A model generated the notes under the pieces. It worked only from the letters and a program-made list of their open reading frames with translations. It was not told where the DNA came from and made no database searches. A program made the position numbers and the translations under genes. This document shows, piece by piece, positions 33,648 to 44,223 of a DNA stretch of 64,000 nt (positions are counted from its first letter, which is position 1; each line of letters begins with the position of its first letter). The DNA lies in NCBI GenBank assembly GCA_029204225.1, contig MU832120.1, positions 22,110 through 86,109 on the forward strand, in the 5' to 3' direction. The stretch comes from Diphasiastrum complanatum. Taxonomy: Eukaryota; Streptophyta; Lycopodiopsida; Lycopodiales; Lycopodiaceae.

Positions 33648-33992
33648 TTGCGACACAGAGGAGTCAAATGTCATCTCTGTTTTCTTTGGGATCGTCCGAC
33701 TTTGTACATATTCGACAACATAAAATCTTTGAATTCGAGCTATATCGCATCAATGGTGCGGCACTGGTCAGTGTATCGGCTGTCTTATATGGTAGCCCCA
33801 TTGCTAAATGTCGGTGGCCGAAACATTATATCGATCGACACTCCAGAAAATACAAATCTTACTAAAGCCTATATGGAGAATATAAAGTGTTTGGGATCTG
33901 GTTCAGATGGTCAATTTTCTGAAGAATCAGATGAATTCAATACTCGTGTTACACGTGATGTAGATATAGACTTACACATTGAAGACACGTAG
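33648..33992 (+). CDS. Unrecognised small open frame
   Basis: A 114-codon frame ends in a charged acidic tail (SGSDGQFSEESDEFNTRVTR) similar in style to the 31506-32417 product. This suggests it is the 3' part of the same unknown unit. No domain was recognised. Confidence 0.3.
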   Translation: MRHRGVKCHLCFLWDRPTLYIFDNIKSLNSSYIASMVRHWSVYRLSYMVAPLLNVGGRNIISIDTPENTNLTKAYMENIKCLGSGSDGQFSEESDEFNTRVTRDVDIDLHIEDT

Positions 33993-34289
33993 GATATTGG
34001 TGCTTCAATCATTGTAAATATTTTGTAATGGCCATTTGCCAATCCATGTATATATTTTGTAATACATTTTATAAATAAAGATATCTTGTAGTTGTTTTTT
34101 GCATAACCATCTTTGCTTTATGTAAATAACTTCAAATTGTAAGTGTTAAATTTTTTACATTGACCATGTAGTACTTTTTTGTTTGTATTTTCATATGTGT
34201 TTTATGTGTTACAAGGTAATCAGAATTTCAAAATATATGATATATCCATACTATGTTTCAAGATTTTCATATCGTTTAGCTGTTCTAAG

Positions 34290-34725
34290 TTAAATATTTT
34301 TTTATAAACAACATGAGCCTTTCGAAATATGTGTGAATTCTATATTGTTTTGTCATAATTACATCTGAAAATTATCATGTCCATATTCAAAAATGGATTA
34401 TTGCAAAGTCCGAAATTAGTTGATCCTGTGTTTTCAACTAGTTTTGCTATTTTGGTCATATTTGTATATTTGGCAATTGAGGCCAATTTTCATATTAGAC
34501 TTAAAAGTTTGACCTTTCAAAGCTATATAAGTCTACAAGCATTTGAATAAGCACTTTTTGAAAGTGTCGGAAAGTGTAGTACACGATTTTGATATATTCA
34601 AGTTTGAATGTTGGAGACATTGAATCTAGTCCACATTAATGCTAGGTTTTTTGTTATGCAAAAAACCAAACTCATTAATGAGTCATGGATGTGCTATATA
34701 TAGTTGTACACTCGTGGGAAGAGAT

Positions 34726-34776
<51 letters not shown>

Positions 34777-34880
34777 ATGCTTATAGCTGAGTTCTCTTGT
34801 ATTCATCTATCCATTGGTGCACTATATTTGTGAGATCTTGCAATCTTGTGTGTATAATGCTCATTTTATGCTATTTTCAT
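34290..34880 (+). mobile_element. LTR-A copy (b), copia-type LTR
   Basis: This matches LTR-A copies at 3400-4056 (inverted) and 41088-41736. It carries the palindrome ACTCATTAATGAGT (34671-34684), TATA box CTATATATAG (34694-34703), a (CT)n tract of about 46 bp (34729-34774) and 'TCCATTGGTGCACTATATTT'. The sequence diverges near 34880 without a recognisable primer binding site, so the 3' end may be truncated. Confidence 0.7.
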
Positions 34881-34993
34881 CGTCATCCATCGAAGATAGC
34901 CTAACTCTTGACCTGGCTACACACTCTATCAAGCAAGCCATCATGGAGCAATCACAGGGGTGAGCATCTCAAATGCAACCAGTTCGATGACCT

Positions 34994-35760
34994 ATGATGC
35001 ATGTAAAGGGTAAAATGTCATGTACTCCTTTTTCCAAAGACTCCTACAAAACTACAAAGATTCTGGAGCTTGTACATTCAGACATTTGTGGAACTTTCAA
35101 CGTGATCTCAGTAGGAGGCTCAAAATATTATATCACCTTTATTGATGATTACAGTAAGTTTTTCAGAGTCTACTTCATTCAGAATAAATCAAAAGCTCTT
35201 GACAAATTCATAGAGTATGTGAATTGGACAGAAAGATGCACATGAAATAAGGTGAAACAGATCAAAACAGATCGGGGTGGAGAATACATCTCAAATCGAT
35301 TCACTGATTTCTACAATGATCGTGGAATCATTCATAGAAGAACTGCATCTTATACATCGCAGCACAACAATATTGCAAAAAGAAAGAACGGGACTCTTAT
35401 GGAAGTTGCCAGGTGCATGATGGCCTATTCGAAGGCTCCAAGAGTGCTGTGGGCTAAAGCAGTAGGTATAGCTGCTTACATTCAGAACGAGACAGGAAAA
35501 TCTTGTGTTCCTCACACAACATCACATGAATTATGGTGGGGTTAAAAACCCAATCTGACTCACATTCGAATCTTTGGTTGTGCAGCATATGCACATGTTC
35601 CTGACAACTTTCGAAAGAAGCTTGATGAGAAAGCAAAACAAGGATATCTTGTAGGATATGACAATCATTCGTCATACTACAGAGTCTATATGCCAGAGAC
35701 AAACACAATGAAGATAGTCAGAGACGTGAAATTTGATGAAAACAAAACTGGCCAACAATG
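34994..35760 (+). pseudogene. Ty1/copia integrase remnant
   Basis: The integrase core begins KILELVHSDICGTFN (first Asp), continues KYYITFIDDYSKFFRVYF and QIKTDRGGEYISNRF (second Asp), then NNIAKRKNGTLMEVARCMMA. The usual A-E-R-K-N block carrying the catalytic Glu reads A-K-R-K-N here, so the third DDE residue is lost. A stop near 35245 and one near 35545 also interrupt the frame. The C-terminal part (HIRIFGCAAYAHVP, FRKKLDEKAKQGYLVGYDNH) follows. It is clearly copia and clearly dead. Confidence 0.9.
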
Positions 35761-37100
35761 ATCCTGTCAGTTATGAAGTCCTTGGAAGACAGTACTATGG
35801 TCTACCAATTGTGATAGAGGGAGTAGAGGATGAACACTCAGACGAAGATGTTCAAGTCGCACCTCATTCAAGTGACGAATCAGACGAAGAAAGATTCGCA
35901 AGCCAGCCTACTGCTACAGTACTTATAAACCGAAATGGTTCCAGACCCAACAAATCAGATAAAGATAAGAGCATTGCAGTACCAGAAGGATCTCCTAGAA
36001 GATCGATAAGAGAACGAAGAGCGCCAGCAAGATTTGTGTCAGGCAGCTCAGCTTCTACATCAGAAGAGTTTTGTAGATTCAGTGGAGAACCACAAACATT
36101 TGAGGAAGTAGTTGAATGTCCAGAGAAAGACAAATGGATCCAAGCCATGAATGAGAAAATGGAATCCATGAGAAAGAATCAGGTATGGAAGTTGCAGCCA
36201 TTACCAGATAAGTGCAATACTGTAAAATGCAGGTGGGTATACAAGCTTAAGTATGGACCAAATGGAGACATTTCAAAGTACAAAGGCAGACTTGTAGCGA
36301 AGGGGTTTTCTCAGAGATATGGTATTGACTATGTTGAGACCTTCTCTCTTGTCGTGAAACATTCGTCCCTACATTTACTGTTTGCATATGCAGAGCTACT
36401 TATGATCTCAGGATCATCGTGGACGAGAAAACAATGTTCTTGCATGGTGAGCTAGATGAAGAAGTCTACATGGATTAACCTCTAGGCTACATTTCAAATT
36501 CACTTCCTACTTATGCATGCAGAATGCATAGAAGTATCTATGGTCTGAAGCAATCAGCGTGACAATGGTTTAAGAAGAAAGATCAAGCCCTGAAATCTTT
36601 AGGATTCAAGCCAATAGTCGCTGATTCTATGAGCCAATTCTGTACGAATCTAGGCTCAACTCATTAGAACATTGCGAAACAAATTTTGCAATACCTTCAA
36701 TTAACGAAGGATTTTGATTTGTGTTATTCTCATGATGCATTGTTCCAAATGCTTTTCTACAGTGATGCTAGCTGGGCATCTTTCAAGGATGACTGCAAAA
36801 GTGTCTCAAGAGGATGCACCATCGCGTCAGGAGCAGCAATTCTCTAGGTCAGCAAGAAGCAGACCATTGTGGTTCAGTCATCCTACGAAGTAGAGTACGT
36901 AGTAGCAGCAAAGATGACTAATAAAATTATTTGGCTCAAACAGTTCCTTGATGAATTGTACGAAACGAGGAATGAACCTCTTGTTTTGTACATGGACAAT
37001 ACATCCGCAATCACGAAAAGATACAAAGCGAAAATGTTCGTGAACATCCTGACGAAAAGACATGAACGCGAAATATTCGCGAAAGAAAAATGTTCGTGAC
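35733..37100 (+). pseudogene. Ty1/copia reverse transcriptase-RNase H remnant
   Basis: A Ser/acidic linker with a basic patch (RRSIRERRAPARF) leads into the copia RT start: KDKWIQAMNEKMESMRKNQV, KCRWVYKLKYGPNGDISKYK, GRLVAKGFSQRYGIDYVETF. Frames break near 36400 and the palm with the YVDD site is not recovered. Past 36740 RNase H is readable (FYSDASWASFKDDCKSVSRG, QSSYEVEYVVAAKMTN, WLKQFLDELYE), with stops between. The coding trace runs into the 3' LTR region at about 37.0 kb. Confidence 0.85.
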
Positions 37101-37600
37101 ACAACAGGAGAAAGTCAAACGACGCGAAAGTCAAATGACTCGAAGCGACACTTTTCGACCTTCACGCTCCAAAGGATTAGGAAGATCATACAAGTACCAT
37201 GAAGTACAAATCCCTGATCTAATATGATGACGTCAGTGGAAGAGCGTTAGGACGTGCCTAACCCACCATTCTTGTAAACCATAATTAGTTATAGATTGTT
37301 TTATTTATCTAATCATATATGCTACTTTGAATGTATGTATAAAATACATACAATAGCAAATATAAAATATACAGAATAAAAGTCCGCCTGTGAGCGAGAC
37401 AATTTTGTAAGTAGGATCCACAGAGATCCAAGAAATTCACTAGTAAGCGAAACACTGTTCGTGGGAGAACATTATTTCTCTCATGCCAATGCGTTGTGTG
37501 GGTCTGTCATACAACGCTTGAAATCAAGAGAATAAATAGATGATATTGTAGTTGTTACGCACATATTACTCTTTTAAGCCTGCAACATTTAAAGTCTCAC
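37000..37600 (+). mobile_element. Putative 3' LTR with CGCGAA-type repeats
   Basis: Following the RNase H remnant, 36998-37150 is dense in CGAAA, GCGAA and TTCG(C/T)GAA words, for example GCGAAATATTCGCGAAAG. The same style occurs at 43560-43770 in LTR D. A perfect TGACGTCA (37228-37235) and 'TGTATAAAATACA' (about 37337) could be promoter elements. The LTR start and end are not fixed. Confidence 0.5.
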
Positions 37601-37827
37601 AAAAAGGCCTAAAGTCCTTTTATTGACTTTCTAATTATCAAATAACTATGTGATCATCGGGTTGAACTTACACACGCAAGGTGCCAAAAATACTGTCTCA
37701 ATTAATTATGGACTTTCTCAAAATCCATTTTAAAATATGGACAAAAGAAATTCAAGATGTTAATTAATCACAAAATAATTGAAACTTTGACAATGTTTAA
37801 TACTTCTTTTACAGAAGATATATATAT

Positions 37828-38382
37828 GGAGGCCCCACCCGCCGCGGTGGGAGGAGCCTCCAAAAAAATAATTTAATATAAAAGAAATTCAAAAAAAAAT
37901 TATGGAGGCCCACCAACCACGGCTGGTGGACCCTCCAATTTTTTTTTTAAATTAATTTTTTTTTAACAAAAATTTGAGGCTCCACCAGCCACGATGTATG
38001 GAGCCTCCAAGTTTTATTTTATTTTTTTAAGAAAAATTTTATTTTAATTTTTAAATTTTTTTTTTGTTTGGCAACTCCACCCGCCGCGGTGGGTGGAGCC
38101 TCCAAAAAGAAAAAAATTAATCTTAGAAAAAAAGAATTTAATTTAATTTTTTTTTATGGAGACTCCACCCGCCGCGGCGGGTGGAGCCCCCATTTTTTTT
38201 TTTATGGAGGTGGAGCCCCCAATTTTTTTTAATATTTTAATGGAGGCCCCACCAGCCACAACAGGTAAAACCCACAATTTTGTTTTGTTTTATGGAGGCT
38301 CCACCTGCCATGGCGGATGGAGCCCCCAAATCTCTTTTTTTAAAAAATTTTTTGGAGGCTCCACCCGCCGTGGCGAGTTTGG
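37828..38382. repeat. Array of GC-rich palindromes in AT-rich spacers
   Basis: About seven to eight units of 30-35 bp, GGAGGCTCCACCCGCCGCGG-like plus the mirrored half, lie at about 37828, 37902, 37975, 38071, 38158, 38242, 38294 and 38354. Spacers are A/T-rich and 20-60 bp long. The unit at 38163-38186 is a perfect 24-bp palindrome centred on CCGCGG. In the unit at 37902 the arm pair C...G has become A...T (CCACCA with TGGTGG), which keeps the stem paired. The short Gly-rich frame across the array is an artefact. Confidence 0.9.
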
Positions 38383-38387
38383 TCCAT

Positions 38388-39424
38388 GGACCTTAACTCT
38401 TAGCCCTTGGCCCTCAACTGTTAGCCCTCATGGTCCTTAACTCTTCGTCCTTGGCCCTAAACCCTTGGATCTTAACTCTTAGCCCTTCACTTTTAACCCT
38501 TGGTCCTTAACTCTTGGCCCTTCACCCTTGGTCTTTGGCCCTTAGCACCTAGCTCTTGTCCCTTAGTCCTCAACCCTTGGCCACTAAAACTTAACTCTTG
38601 GCCTCTCACTCTTAACCCTTGGTCCTTATCGCCTCTCTCTCTCTCTTGGCCCTTAGCGCTTAGCCTTTAGCTTTTGTCCCTTAGTCCTCAACCCTTGGCC
38701 CTTGGCCATTGAAACCTAAATCTTAGCGCCTTTCATCCTGGACCTTGGCCCTTAATCCTTGGTCCTTAATCCTTGTTCTTAAATCCTTGGCCCATAGCCC
38801 TTGATTTTTTATCCTTGACCCTTGGCCTTTAGCTTTTATCCCTTAGTGCTTAGCCCTTAGTCCTTAACCGTTGGCCATTGGCCCTTGGCTGTTAGTCCTT
38901 CGCTCTTAACACCTAGCTCTTGTCTCTTAGTCCTCAACCCTTGGCCCTTGGCCCTTGGCCACTAAAACTTAACTCTTGGCCCTTCACTCTTAACCCTTGG
39001 TCCTTATCATCTCTCTCTCTCTTGGCCCTTAGCCCTTAGCCTTTATCCCTTAGCTTTTGTCCCTTATTCCTCAACCCTTGGCCCTTGGCCATTGAAACTT
39101 AACTCTTAGCACCTTTCATCTTGGCCCTTGGCCCTTAGCCCCCTAGCCCTTGATCCTTGACCCTTGGCCCTTACATCTTACCTCTTAGTGCTTAGCCCTT
39201 GATCCTTGGCCCTTGGCCCTTAGCTCTTACCTCTTAGTGCTTAGCCCTTAGTCCTTAACCCTTGGCCATTGGCCCTTGGCTATTAGCCCTTTGATCTTAA
39301 CCTTTGCCCTTTGCTCTTAGTCCTTGGACCTTGGCCCTTAGCTCTTGTCCCTTAGTCCTTAACTTGTGGCCCTTGACCATTGAAACTTAACTCTTGGCCC
39401 TTCGCTCTTAACCCTTGGTCCTCA

Positions 39425-39486
<62 letters not shown>

Positions 39487-39785
39487 GCCCTTAGGCCTTG
39501 ATCTTAACCCTTGGCCCTTTGTCTTGGCTCTTGGTCCTTCTATCTTGGCCCTTGGCTCTTAACCCTTGTTCCTTATCTCCTCTCTTAACTCTTAGCCCTT
39601 CGCTCTTAGCCCTTACCCCTTGGCCCTTCGTCTTGCCCTTTGGTTCTTCTCCCTTGGCCCTTAAACCTTGGTCCTTAATCCTTGTCCTTTTATCCCTGGC
39701 CCTTAGCCCTTGACCATGACCCTTGATGCTTCCTCTCTTATCCCTCATCCCTCAACTCTCGGTCCCTAACCCTTGGCTCTCAATG
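38388..39785. repeat. Degenerate 7-bp satellite (CCCTTGG/CCCTTAG type)
   Basis: About 1.4 kb consists of heptamers such as CCCTTGG, CCCTTAG, CCCTTAA, TCCTTAA and TCTTGGC, with CT-dinucleotide interruptions at about 38633 and 39007 and a long one at 39429-39484. Because 7 x 3 = 21 bases, every frame repeats with a 7-residue period, so the Lys/Arg/Gly-rich minus-strand frame at 39491-39748 is a by-product. The period equals that of the plant telomere repeat (CCCTAAA), but the sequence differs. Confidence 0.95.
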
Positions 39786-39789
39786 TCAT

Positions 39790-40801
39790 AGTTAAGAGAG
39801 CCTCTTTTGTGGATAAGGACCTCGTGGTTGAGGCAAATGCTTTCATTCATTCATTCCACCTTTGGTCTCAAAGAGGATGTCATATCTGATGCTTGGGTGA
39901 GTAAGCTCCAATCCACCATAGTGTTTCTGCGTCTCAAAGATGCTTTGCTTCATCAAAAGGTTCTACGTAAAAGAGGTTGCTTGAAGGGATCTACCATTTT
40001 TATGGATGAAGACTTGACGCCCATTCAATGGTTGCCACCATCTCAACTCTCTCCCTCCTCGCTGTTGTTGTCACAGCTTTCCCTCCCTTCGGTGCTACTA
40101 CGGTTTAGGGTTTAGGGGATTGTAATATGCAGGGGCATATTCTCTTCACAAGGAATTGTAATGCCCAGACGTCTTCAAGACAGATAGAGTTCTTGGACAT
40201 CAATGATCAGCTGCGTGTTCGTGCCCTTGACAGTGGCATGCTTGGAGTTACCAGGACCTCTGCATATTGTTTGGGACCTACTACTTCATATGGGGGGCAC
40301 TTACTACAGTTTGGAGAGGCACATGAGCTAGCCATTTATAATGGCTTACCCTGCTGGCCACATTTAGACGGTTATACATGCCACTCTCACAGTGGAGGAC
40401 ATAGTGTCATTGACTATCTCATAGGGTCACCACCCGTTATACCCACAGTCTTTGACTTCCACGTTCCCCCCACCACCCTTTCTGATCACTCATTTCTCTC
40501 CTTTGATATCGGCCACCTTCCACCCACTCATTCATCTACACTACCCATGCTTACTCGAGCATCCACATACATATTTGATCCCACTCACATGCCACAGTAT
40601 CGAGAGTCCTTGGCTTCACTTTTACACTCCTTTCCTCATGACAGTCCAGTCGACACCTTGGCTGTTTTTCTCACCACCTCTCTCCACATGGCTGCATCAG
40701 TACCAATCCTCCCCACAAAAACCCATTCCAAAAAGACTCGACACACACCTCGACCATTGCACCCTCCATGGTACTATATCGAGTGTTGTTCTCTTCATTA
40801 G
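39790..40801 (+). pseudogene. LINE (non-LTR) ORF1 tail and APE-type endonuclease fragment
   Basis: At 39807-40010 a frame contains ALLHQKVLRKRGCLKGSTIF then MDEDLTPIQ, resembling the LKG-x-x-IFI-x-EDLTP block of plant L1 ORF1. Beyond 40127 the C-terminal half of an exo-endonuclease is readable: GDFNAQ-like RNCNAQTSSRQ, ELAIYNGLPCWPHLDGYTCH, HSVIDYLIGSPP and TTLSDHSFLSFDI, the last two matching the D-Y and S-D-H motifs. The N-terminal endonuclease motifs and the RT domain are absent. It abuts the heptamer satellite. Confidence 0.7.
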
Positions 40802-40869
40802 TCAGTAACGTATTCACGTATCTATGCCCCACATATAGGGTTGAGATAAGGATAGGAAATGCCTACTAC

Positions 40870-41035
40870 AATGTGTGTATGTGTGTGTGTTTGTGGCTAT
40901 GTATGTGTGTATACGTATGTGTGGGTATGCATGTGTATGTGCATGTGTGTATGTGTACGGGTGTGTGTGTGGATGTATGTATGTGTGTATATGTGTATGT
41001 ATGTTTATGTGTGTGCATGTATACACGTATGTGTA

Positions 41036-41068
<33 letters not shown>

Positions 41069-41080
41069 ATGTATGTGTTG
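40870..41080. repeat. (TG)n/(TATG)n microsatellite
   Basis: About 200 bp of TGTG and TATG repeats abut LTR-A copy (c). Cys-Val-rich frames in it are artefacts. Confidence 0.95.
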
Positions 41081-41087
41081 TGAGAAA

Positions 41088-41736
41088 TTGTCAACTAGTT
41101 TGATATTTTGGTCATATTTGTTTATTTGGCAATTGAGGCCAATTTTTATATTAGGATTAGAGTTTGACTTTTCAAAATTATATTAGTCTAAAAGTATTTG
41201 AGTTACCACTTTTTGAAAGTGAGAGAAAGTAGAAAGTCGAGTTTGGACACATTCAAATTTGAAAGTTAGATACATTGATTCTAATCATATTGTTGATAGG
41301 GTTTTTGATCTAGAAGTTTCTATGGAGAGAAACAAAGCTCATTAATGATGCATGGACCTGTTATAAATAGATGTAAACTTGTGGGAGAAATGATTCTTCT
41401 CTCTCTCATCTCATTTCATGCTTATACATGAGTTCTCTTGGGTTCATCTATCCATTGGTGCACTATATTGATGATATCTTGCAATCTTGTGTGTAGAATG
41501 CTCATATTTTGTTATATTCGGATCCACACATGTGAAATACAGTAACTTAATGTTTTTATATGGACAACAACTTCATTTTATCATAAGTCATATGTTTGAT
41601 CCATATATTGTTGAGTTTGCATCTCGTTCATTAAGTAAATGTTGATTTTCTATATTGCAAATGGTGTAAAGTATGTTGTCTTTCATACCAAAGATCAATA
41701 GGTGATTTTGAATCTTAGTGATTCACAATCTTCACA
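41088..41736 (+). mobile_element. LTR-A copy (c), 5' LTR of copia element C
   Basis: The block matches copies (a) and (b) from 'TTTGGTCATATTTG' on, with TATA box TTATAAATAG at 41361-41370. It runs further 3' than copy (b), ending ...TTCACA at 41736 directly before a primer binding site. The start seen in (a) and (b) ('CATGAGCCTTTCG') is missing, so the LTR is truncated at its 5' end by the TG microsatellite or a deletion. Confidence 0.75.
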
Positions 41737-41748
41737 TGGTATCAGAGC
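41737..41748 (+). promoter_or_regulatory. Primer binding site (initiator tRNA-Met type) of element C
   Basis: TGGTATCAGAGC lies immediately after the LTR end. This is the standard plant copia minus-strand primer site complementary to the 3' end of initiator tRNA-Met. Confidence 0.9.
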
Positions 41749-42079
41749 TTGTGTTGCAGTTTATGAAAGGATCAGCCACATTTATCAAAGACTTGGAGGA
41801 GTTACCAATGCTAGAGTGTGCTAGATTGTTTCTACTCAAAAATCAAGCATTTTGCATATGTCGAATTGATCTTTTGTAGGTCAAAACTGAATTTAGGTTT
41901 ATGAAGTTGAAGAATTCCGATTTCACAAGTGGCTTACTGGATTTGGATGATTTTAGATGCATTAGGAAAGTTTCATTAGAGGCTACAAGATTGTATATCA
42001 AGTTTGTTGAATTGCATGTAGAAATTGGAAGATTCAATTGTTTAAGATTTTGTCAAAACCCTATTTTTAAATTGGATCG

Positions 42080-42310
42080 TGTGTTTCAATCTTAGGAAGT
42101 GGCAAGATTCATTAGATTTTTGGTAGATCATAGGTTGATCAAGATTATAGATTGTTGGTAGATCATAGGTTGATCAAGATCATAGATTGATTGGATATCT
42201 ATTTTTTGAGGTTTATGGACTTCAATAGAGTGTGTTTCAATCTTAGGAAGTGGCAAGATTCATTAGATTGTTGGTAGATCATAGGTTGATCAAGATTATT
42301 CATTCTATGT
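42080..42310. repeat. Tandem repeats in the leader of element C
   Basis: 'TTGGTAGATCATAGGTTGAT' occurs three times (about 42118, 42154, 42269), and 'GTGTTTCAATCTTAGGAAGT' twice (about 42080 and 42230). This untranslated leader between primer site and gag seems to have grown by duplication. Confidence 0.85.
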
Positions 42311-42453
42311 GTTGATTTGCTAGTTATAAGTGCTAGAAGAGAATTGAGAGGTTCCATATCTTTGTGATTTCTTTTTGAAAACATTTTTTGTTTTTCAAAA
42401 GAGTGCTTTGTGCATTGGAACGGGTTGAAAGAGAAATATCAGGTCATTGCAAC

Positions 42454-43470
42454 ATGGCTACATGAAGTGGAGTCATGTTGGAAGGCAATGATAGGCTTAC
42501 CTCATCCAACTACTCTACTTGGAAGGTAAGAATGGAATCACTTCTTGAAATGCATGAGTTTACGGATACTGTTGTAGGGTTGGAGGAGATACCCTTGGTT
42601 AAACAAGATCAAGTGAGGTATGACAAGAGAGCAAAAGAAAGCTCTACACATGATCAAGATTAATGTTACCAATGAGCTACTCAAGGAGATTAATAAGTGC
42701 AATTCATCTCGTGAGGCTTGGGAAGCTTTGAAGAATCTTTATGAATCCACGTCTACATCTAGAGTGTTGACTCTAAGAAGACAAATATTTCAAAACATAT
42801 GAAAGAGATAAGAGAGTCCTAATACTTTTGTTTTGTGAGTGAAGGCTTTAAGTGGAGTTAGTTTGCATTGATGAGAGTATTAAGGAAGGAGAGCTTGTTC
42901 AAGTTATTCTTTATGGTTTGTTGGATGCTCATGCTAATATTGTACAAAGTCTTACTATTCAAAAAACTTCTCCAAGTTTGGTGGATCTTCAAAAGATCTT
43001 CCTCAATTAGGAATATAGGCTTCAAGCAAGAGGTGGATCTACAAAAACATCTCAAGATGTTGAGGAGGCAATGTTCATCAAAGGCAAGTTCAAGGGCAAA
43101 GGTAAGCGCAAGTGGTCTAAAGGACAAGATCATGGTGAGTCTTCTTCTTTTGGTAAGAAGAAAGATAGGTCTAAATTGAAATGCTTCTATCGTGGCATCA
43201 AAGGTCACTTTGCTAGTGATTGCTACAAAAAGAAGAGAGATCATGGAGACAAGCAAGGTAATCTAACTCTTGATGAGAATGGTGTTGATGTTCAAAACAC
43301 AAATGATGATGCTTTTGTGATGTCTTCATATTTGAATTCTATTGTTAAAAATATTGATTCATGGTGGATTGAAAGTGGAGCAAGCTCACACATGACTTTT
43401 CACAAGAAGTATTTCACTTCTTTGTTGGCATATGGAGATGACAAGAGGGTGATTTACAAAAGGATGAGAA
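42454..43470 (+). pseudogene. Ty1/copia gag-protease of element C
   Basis: The frame opens with the copia gag signature (LTSSNYSTWKVRMESLLEMH, then a VTNELLKEINKCNSSREAWE block after a frameshift). A basic stretch leads to the zinc knuckle CFYRGIKGHFASDC, where the second Cys has become Arg. The protease site reads SWWIESGASSHMTFHKKYF; the catalytic D-S-G is E-S-G. Stops and frameshifts occur near 42660 and 42800. The frame is cut at about 43470 by LTR D. Confidence 0.85.
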
Positions 43471-44223
43471 ATGAATGTGAACTTGAAACATTTATATTCG
43501 TGATCAACCTCGAAGGATTTGCAAAATTTATCTTGCTTGAAACTCGAAAGATTCGCAAAATAGTTTATTGTAGAAGCTCTTGGTTTCTTGTTGAAGCTCA
43601 AAAGATTCGCGAACAAAATCTTGTTGCCAAATATTTTGGATTATTTTTTAAGCTCAAAATTGTCATCTGCCGTGAACAATTCGCGAAACACGAAGATATC
43701 GCGAAGAGACAAGCGTCGCGAATAATTCGCGAAACATGAAGCTGTGACGAAGAGACAGACTGTCGCGAAATATTCGTGAACAGAAATTATTCGACCCTGG
43801 AAACAGAGCGTCTATTTGAATATCAACCATCGTAAAAGATTAGATCTACTGTTACAAAATTAAAAGGCCAAAAGACTTGTCCTGTAGCATTATAAATACA
43901 TGTGCACTACTTGTTGTAAAACACTCACACACTCTCACACTGAAGAGACTCTCAGACTCATTCAATCAGAGACACAACAATGAGATAAGACAACAAGAGA
44001 TGTATACTGATTTAGATTCAGAATTATAAATTTGTTCTTGATCAATAGTTTCTGTTTGTCTAAAATTGTCTTAAGCTGTCTCTTAATTCCGCATGTTATT
44101 TTCGCATGCAAATTCAATCAACATAGATAAGAAACAAACCCGATTGAAGAAACTGATATTAGTTTGATTTATTCAAACTTTCATCGTGTTCTCTGTGGAA
44201 GAATAATTACTATTTTTCCTACA
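43470..44223 (+). mobile_element. 5' LTR of copia element D, nested in element C
   Basis: After 'DDKRVIYK' the copia protease of C changes abruptly into sequence with many CGCGAA/TTCGCGAA words (43560-43770, for example AATTCGCGAAACACGAAG). A TATA-like 'ATTATAAATAC' (about 43891) and an end ...TTTTTCCTACA follow, just before primer-site-like sequence at 44224. The left border is estimated from loss of the C frame. Confidence 0.65.

Noticed and set aside
39491-39748. Basic KGQGLRAK-like repeat protein on the minus strand
   Set aside because: Periodic by-product of the 7-bp satellite; the same pattern appears in other frames.
40768-41186. Cys-Val-Tyr-rich frames at 40.8-41.2 kb
   Set aside because: TG/TATG microsatellite translation.
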